From Candidatus Tayloriibacteriota bacterium (GTDB lineage: Bacteria; Patescibacteriota; Minisyncoccia; Phycocordibacterales; CAIRYW01): a stretch of DNA of 50,448 nt. Where the stretch lies: positions 1 through 50,448 of the forward strand of contig JAQBQZ010000005.1 of assembly GCA_028286725.1 (NCBI GenBank). Reading direction: 5' to 3'. This document shows positions 47,949 through 50,448 of the stretch, one piece after another; positions within the stretch are counted from its first letter, which is position 1, and each line of letters begins with the position of its first letter. The notes beneath the pieces were generated by a model. The model saw only the letters and a program-made list of their open reading frames with translations. It did no database searches and was not told the origin of the DNA. Both the position numbers and the translations under genes were made by a program.

Positions 47949-48389
47949 ATGTCATATATAGTGAACAAAAAGGCGCATTTCGACTATGAGATCCTGGAGA
48001 AATTCGTAGGAGGAATTGAATTAATCGGAATCGAAGTCAAATCGATCAAGAATAACCAAGGGTCACTCCTCGGGGCACATGTTGGTATTCGAGGTGGTGA
48101 AGCCTTCCTTTTGGGTTCTGATATTCCTCCGTATCAGATGACTAATACTCCAGAGAGTTACGAAAGAACTCGTGCACGAAAATTACTCCTCACTAAAAAA
48201 GAAATCAAAACACTCGCGGATGCAGAAAGCAAAAAGGGGACGACAATAATCCCGATTTCGCTTTTTCCAAAGGCAAACAAAATAAAAATAGAAATAGGAA
48301 TCGCTCGCGGCAAGAAAAAGTTTGATAAACGAGAATCAATAAAGAAAAGAGATGGTGAAAGGGAAATGAGGAGAGACATAAAAGCTTAG
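47949..48389 (+). CDS. smpB: SsrA-binding protein SmpB
   Basis: 146 aa from ATG 47949 (MSYIVNKKAHFDYEILEKF); the 47838 start in the track overlaps the divergent sigma promoter. GGIELIGIEVKSIKNNQGSLLGAHVGIRGGEAFLLG, RTRARKLLLTKKEI and the tail IGIARGKKKFDKRESIKKRDGEREMRRDI match SmpB throughout. SmpB carries tmRNA to stalled ribosomes. The usual K[IL][DK]KR tail is present. No ssrA gene was recognised in the window. Confidence 0.95.
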   Translation: MSYIVNKKAHFDYEILEKFVGGIELIGIEVKSIKNNQGSLLGAHVGIRGGEAFLLGSDIPPYQMTNTPESYERTRARKLLLTKKEIKTLADAESKKGTTIIPISLFPKANKIKIEIGIARGKKKFDKRESIKKRDGEREMRRDIKA

Positions 48390-48432
48390 AAGTAAAGAAG
48401 CTTAGGGCTTAGAAGGAGGAAAAATAAATATT

Positions 48433-48470
48433 AAAACAATACAGTGTACTAGTACACTGTATTGTTTTTT
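48433..48470. terminator. Bidirectional terminator after smpB
   Basis: AAAACAATACAGTGTACT is followed directly by its exact complement, an 18-bp perfect palindrome; TT follows. Confidence 0.92.
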
Positions 48471-48475
48471 AGGAA

Positions 48476-48505
48476 ATAAAAAAAACGACAGGGTATTTCA
48501 CCTGC
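48476..48505 (-). terminator. Probable terminator of pyrE
   Basis: On the minus strand CAGGT..A.CCTG forms a short stem with one bulge, followed by TCGTTTTTTTTATTT. Confidence 0.55.
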
Positions 48506-48527
48506 CGCCGTGTGATGATTGTGCTCA

Positions 48528-49226
48528 TCAAGCTTTTTGCTTTTGCTCGTCGAGGAACCGCTGACCATGACCGAGACGTGTGTCGATCAGTACATCCCTT
48601 TTGCAGAGAGGACATTCTTCGCCTTTCGGCACATCCCATTTCTGAAGATTGAGATCGATGAGTGAGACGACGAACCTGACTCCCAGCTTGTCAGCTGTGA
48701 CTCCTCCACGATTACAGAGGGCGCCGACCCCGATGGCTTTTCCACCACATTTTTCGATGATGTCGATGGTTTTTTGCGCACTTCCGCCACTGTTAAGGAT
48801 GTCTTCGATGGCAATCACTCCGTGTTCTTTGATTTTCTCAGCATAGGAAGAGCGGAGTTTAAACGGAGCTTTGTCATCAGTGAGACTTGTCTTCTCCGCA
48901 TAAAGCGATTGAATGACGATACCGTCTTCACGGGGGAAGAGGGTGTTCAGCCAATATGCAGTGAACGCACCGAGGGAGATTGCTCCCATTGGGGCTCCGA
49001 CAAGAGCAACAATGTCATTGTCTTCGAGACGGCATACCTCATTGATACGGTGAGCAAGTTCATGTCCGAGATGCATCAGATGAATCGGGTGGCTTCCTGG
49101 CGCGTCTTTGTCGATGTAAGTGTCCAGATGGGCTCCGGATGCACCAACGAAGTGGCCCGTGTTGACCGCGTCCATCAGTTCAAGGATCTGTTTGATCTCA
49201 GTATCACTGAGTCTTTTGAGTTTCAT
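48528..49226 (-). CDS. pyrE: Orotate phosphoribosyltransferase-like enzyme
   Basis: 232 aa. The PRPP-binding signature is GVIAIEDILNSGGSAQKTIDII near residues 137-158 (the 'vv.eDvi.tGgS' motif), with IVALVGAPMGAISLG upstream and SYAEKIKEHG as the flexible catalytic loop region. A C-terminal CPLCKRDVLIDTRLGHG adds two Cys that could bind a metal. It joins orotate to PRPP to make OMP. The neighbour pyrF encodes the next step, which supports the assignment. Arg codons are mixed. Its promoter resembles that of pyrF in sequence. Confidence 0.8.
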   Translation of the reverse strand: MKLKRLSDTEIKQILELMDAVNTGHFVGASGAHLDTYIDKDAPGSHPIHLMHLGHELAHRINEVCRLEDNDIVALVGAPMGAISLGAFTAYWLNTLFPREDGIVIQSLYAEKTSLTDDKAPFKLRSSYAEKIKEHGVIAIEDILNSGGSAQKTIDIIEKCGGKAIGVGALCNRGGVTADKLGVRFVVSLIDLNLQKWDVPKGEECPLCKRDVLIDTRLGHGQRFLDEQKQKA

Positions 49227-49251
49227 GAGTTTGGTGTTTGTAAAAGTACGA

Positions 49252-49303
49252 GAGGGCTACCCTCGCACATTTGTTGTTGAGTTTGGGTGAAGCCTGTTTG
49301 GCT
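49252..49303 (-). promoter_or_regulatory. pyrE leader hairpins
   Basis: The 78-nt leader holds AGCC-AAACA-GGCT at its 5' end (49291-49303) and GAGGG-TAG-CCCTC (49252-49264) near the start codon on the minus strand. Either could be a regulatory fold; no terminator-type U-tract is seen. Confidence 0.45.
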
Positions 49304-49310
49304 ATCTCAA

Positions 49311-49338
49311 ATACTACTCACTTTCTAACTTGGTGCAA
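49311..49338 (-). promoter_or_regulatory. pyrE promoter
   Basis: On the minus strand, -35 TTGCAC (49333-49338), 16 nt, -10 TAGTAT (49311-49316), then TTGAGATAGCC. The block TAGTATTTGAGAT is shared with the pyrF promoter. Confidence 0.65.
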
Positions 49339-49354
49339 GTGTAAATATAAAAAT

Positions 49355-49387
49355 AAAAAAGGGGATGATTCTTGCGAACCATCCCCC
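49355..49387 (-). terminator. Terminator of pyrF
   Basis: GGGGATG.TTC pairs with GAA.CATCCCC around TTGC. On the minus strand TTTTTTATTTTT follows. Confidence 0.88.
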
Positions 49388-49400
49388 GTATACCTCTTTA

Positions 49401-50279
49401 TTATTTGAGGTATTTTGCGATCTCTTCATGAAGACGTTTTGCCTCGGTGGCCGCCGCTGCTTCGAAGTCTGTGCCTGCTGAGGCAAAGATGATGCTGCGT
49501 GATGAATTCACGAGGAAGTTTCTGCCCGCCACAGGCACCACGTCTTCCACTTTTGCGCCCTGAGCACCAACACCTGGAATGAGGATCGTCATTTCCGGCC
49601 CCACGAGTTTTCGAACTTCTGCCAATTCAGCGGGCGCAGTTGCACCAACGACGAGAAGACAATTCCTGTTTCGGTTCCAGGAGTGTTTTACTTGGAGTGC
49701 GATTCGCTGGTAAAAGCGAACCTCCCTCGCATGCCCGAGTCCCCATTGCCTGGACTGTTCCGAAGTAATGGTGGTCCAGAGATCCTGAAATTCTGCAGCA
49801 CCAGGATTTGATGTGCGACAGAGAATGATGATGCCTTTTTCGATGCGGTTCAAAAATGGCTGCAATGATTCGCTACCCATGTAAGGGGCGACAGTGATCG
49901 CATCAGCGCCGAGATCTTCGAAGGCGGATGTCACATAGCCGTCATTGGTGTTGCCGATGTCGCCGCGTTTTGCATCCAGGATGACCGGGATATGAGGAGC
50001 GACATGTTTTGCGTAACCAATCACGAGCTTCAAAGCTTCAATTCCGGCCGGACCATGCGCCTCAAAGAATGCGCTGTTCGGTTTGAAGGCTGCAGCATAA
50101 GGTGCTGTTGCTTCGATGATTTTGGTGCAAAATTCAACGAGTCTGCCTTTTACCGTGACAGCATTGAGACTTTGAGGAATCTTTCCCAGTTCGGGATCGA
50201 GTCCGACGCAGACGCGGAAGCCTTGCGCGAATCGTGTTTGAAGTAATGCGTGGAAGTTGCGGGATGATGTTGGTTTCAT
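49401..50279 (-). CDS. pyrF: Orotidine-5'-phosphate decarboxylase
   Basis: 292 aa. VCVGLDPEL and the catalytic VILDAKRGDIGNT (Asp-Lys-Asp charge network) are at residues near 20 and 93; CLLVVGATAPAELAEVR, ILIPGVGAQGA and NSSRSIIFASAG close the barrel. This is the longer type-2 form found with CxxDPxL starts. It converts OMP to UMP, the last step of pyrimidine synthesis. It is GC-richer and uses CGC/CGG Arg codons unlike core genes. No pyrB, pyrC or pyrD is in the window, so salvage or uptake of orotate is possible. Confidence 0.93.
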   Translation of the reverse strand: MKPTSSRNFHALLQTRFAQGFRVCVGLDPELGKIPQSLNAVTVKGRLVEFCTKIIEATAPYAAAFKPNSAFFEAHGPAGIEALKLVIGYAKHVAPHIPVILDAKRGDIGNTNDGYVTSAFEDLGADAITVAPYMGSESLQPFLNRIEKGIIILCRTSNPGAAEFQDLWTTITSEQSRQWGLGHAREVRFYQRIALQVKHSWNRNRNCLLVVGATAPAELAEVRKLVGPEMTILIPGVGAQGAKVEDVVPVAGRNFLVNSSRSIIFASAGTDFEAAAATEAKRLHEEIAKYLK

Positions 50280-50302
50280 GGATGTGTTTGTAATGAAGGG
50301 AT

Positions 50303-50332
50303 GTAAACGAACGGAGTAACCCGTTCATTTAC
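50303..50332 (-). promoter_or_regulatory. pyrF leader hairpin
   Basis: On the minus strand GTAAATGAACGG pairs with CCGTTCGTTTAC (one G.T) around GTTACT. It sits about 25 nt before the pyrF start. Confidence 0.65.
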
Positions 50333-50354
50333 GGATTTAACTTAGCCATCTCAA

Positions 50355-50382
50355 ATACTACTTAGTTTTTAAACTTATACAA
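50355..50382 (-). promoter_or_regulatory. pyrF promoter
   Basis: On the minus strand, -35 TTGTAT (50377-50382), 16 nt, -10 TAGTAT (50355-50360), then TTGAGATGGC. Start near 50348, leader about 70 nt. Confidence 0.65.
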
Positions 50383-50390
50383 GTTTTGTA

Positions 50391-50418
50391 TTGACAAAAA
50401 AATAGGGAAGAGTAACAT
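50391..50418 (+). promoter_or_regulatory. Promoter of the truncated right-edge gene
   Basis: -35 TTGACA (50391-50396), 16 nt, -10 TAACAT (50413-50418). ATG 50426 lies 7 nt later, leaderless spacing. Confidence 0.5.
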
Positions 50419-50425
50419 ATTATTT

Positions 50426-50448
50426 ATGCAATTTAACAAAGCAAATCT
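50426..50448 (+). CDS. Start of a gene cut by the window edge
   Basis: ATG CAA TTT AAC AAA GCA AAT then the sequence ends (MQFNKAN). Only seven codons are visible, so nothing can be said about function. The promoter directly upstream makes a real gene likely. Confidence 0.5.

Noticed and set aside
47949-48470. An ssrA (tmRNA) gene beside smpB
   Set aside because: No tRNA-Ala-like acceptor end or tag ORF pattern was found between smpB and its terminator.

Overview
The window reads as a chromosomal segment of a streamlined, AT-rich bacterium of the Candidate Phyla Radiation (Patescibacteria), most likely a Parcubacteria lineage. The supporting evidence is: a ribosomal-protein cluster with no gene for L30 between rpsE and rplO; a zinc-type S14; a four-helix-bundle (S23/IVP-like) gene; a very large S74-chaperone surface protein; secreted proteins with the 'SWTsPTq.aP.GN..APINVs' N-terminus; an extended NDK; and starts almost without Shine-Dalgarno sequences. 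UGA is used as a stop codon (for example at 984, 2440 and 5415), so this is not the code-25 Gracilibacteria type. No tRNA, rRNA, CRISPR array or insertion sequence was recognised.

Layout. 1-6.4 kb is accessory: an MBL-fold ComEC-like protein, a small acidic protein, a PP2C-like phosphatase, a NahK-like sugar kinase, a TrmB-family regulator with two palindromic operator candidates, a kinase-like protein with a DPHPAN catalytic loop, and a PHP phosphoesterase. 6.4-7.3 kb holds rpmB and an M50 protease. 7.4-30.5 kb is the str/S10/spc ribosomal region: rpsL, rpsG, an RRM protein, fusA, three membrane proteins, tuf, rpsJ-rplC-rplD-rplW-rplB, a break with one unknown gene, rpsS-rplV-rpsC-rplP-rpmC-rpsQ-rplN-rplX-rplE, a second break with four small genes, rpsN-rpsH-rplF-rplR-rpsE-rplO-secY, then adk, a homoserine dehydrogenase and map. 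30.9-40.4 kb is a surface/secretion block: a 1998-aa S74 protein, the four-helix-bundle gene and a TraG/VirD4-like ATPase. 40.5-50.4 kb holds an ACT-like protein, ndk, the infC-rpmI-rplT operon, an XRE regulator with a DUF2178-like membrane protein and a DipZ-type thiol-redox transporter, an ECF sigma factor, smpB, pyrE and pyrF. A truncated gene begins at the right edge.

Gene expression is the most striking theme. Transcription units are separated by textbook bidirectional hairpin terminators. Most stand-alone genes have a -10 hexamer, often extended (TGnTAnnnT), only 4-12 nt before the start codon, implying leaderless mRNAs. In contrast, six heads of ribosomal/translation units (rpsL, RRM gene, fusA, tuf, rpsS, rpsN) have a -35/-10 promoter with 16-17 nt spacing, followed 8-11 nt later by a small GC hairpin and usually a U-tract. 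That places a terminator-like hairpin at the extreme 5' end of the mRNA. I consider this shared leader the best candidate for an undescribed system here.

A second theme is two codon-usage classes. Translation genes use CGA almost exclusively for arginine (16 of 18 Arg codons in tuf). A set of accessory genes (PP2C, the kinase-like gene, pyrE, pyrF, the sigma factor and others) uses mixed CGC/CGG/CGT, and the ones I checked have ordinary promoters with 25-100 nt leaders. Local regulons visible from matching palindromes are TrmB (4346-4444) and XRE/DipZ (44717-45350). pyrE and pyrF share a duplicated promoter-leader block.
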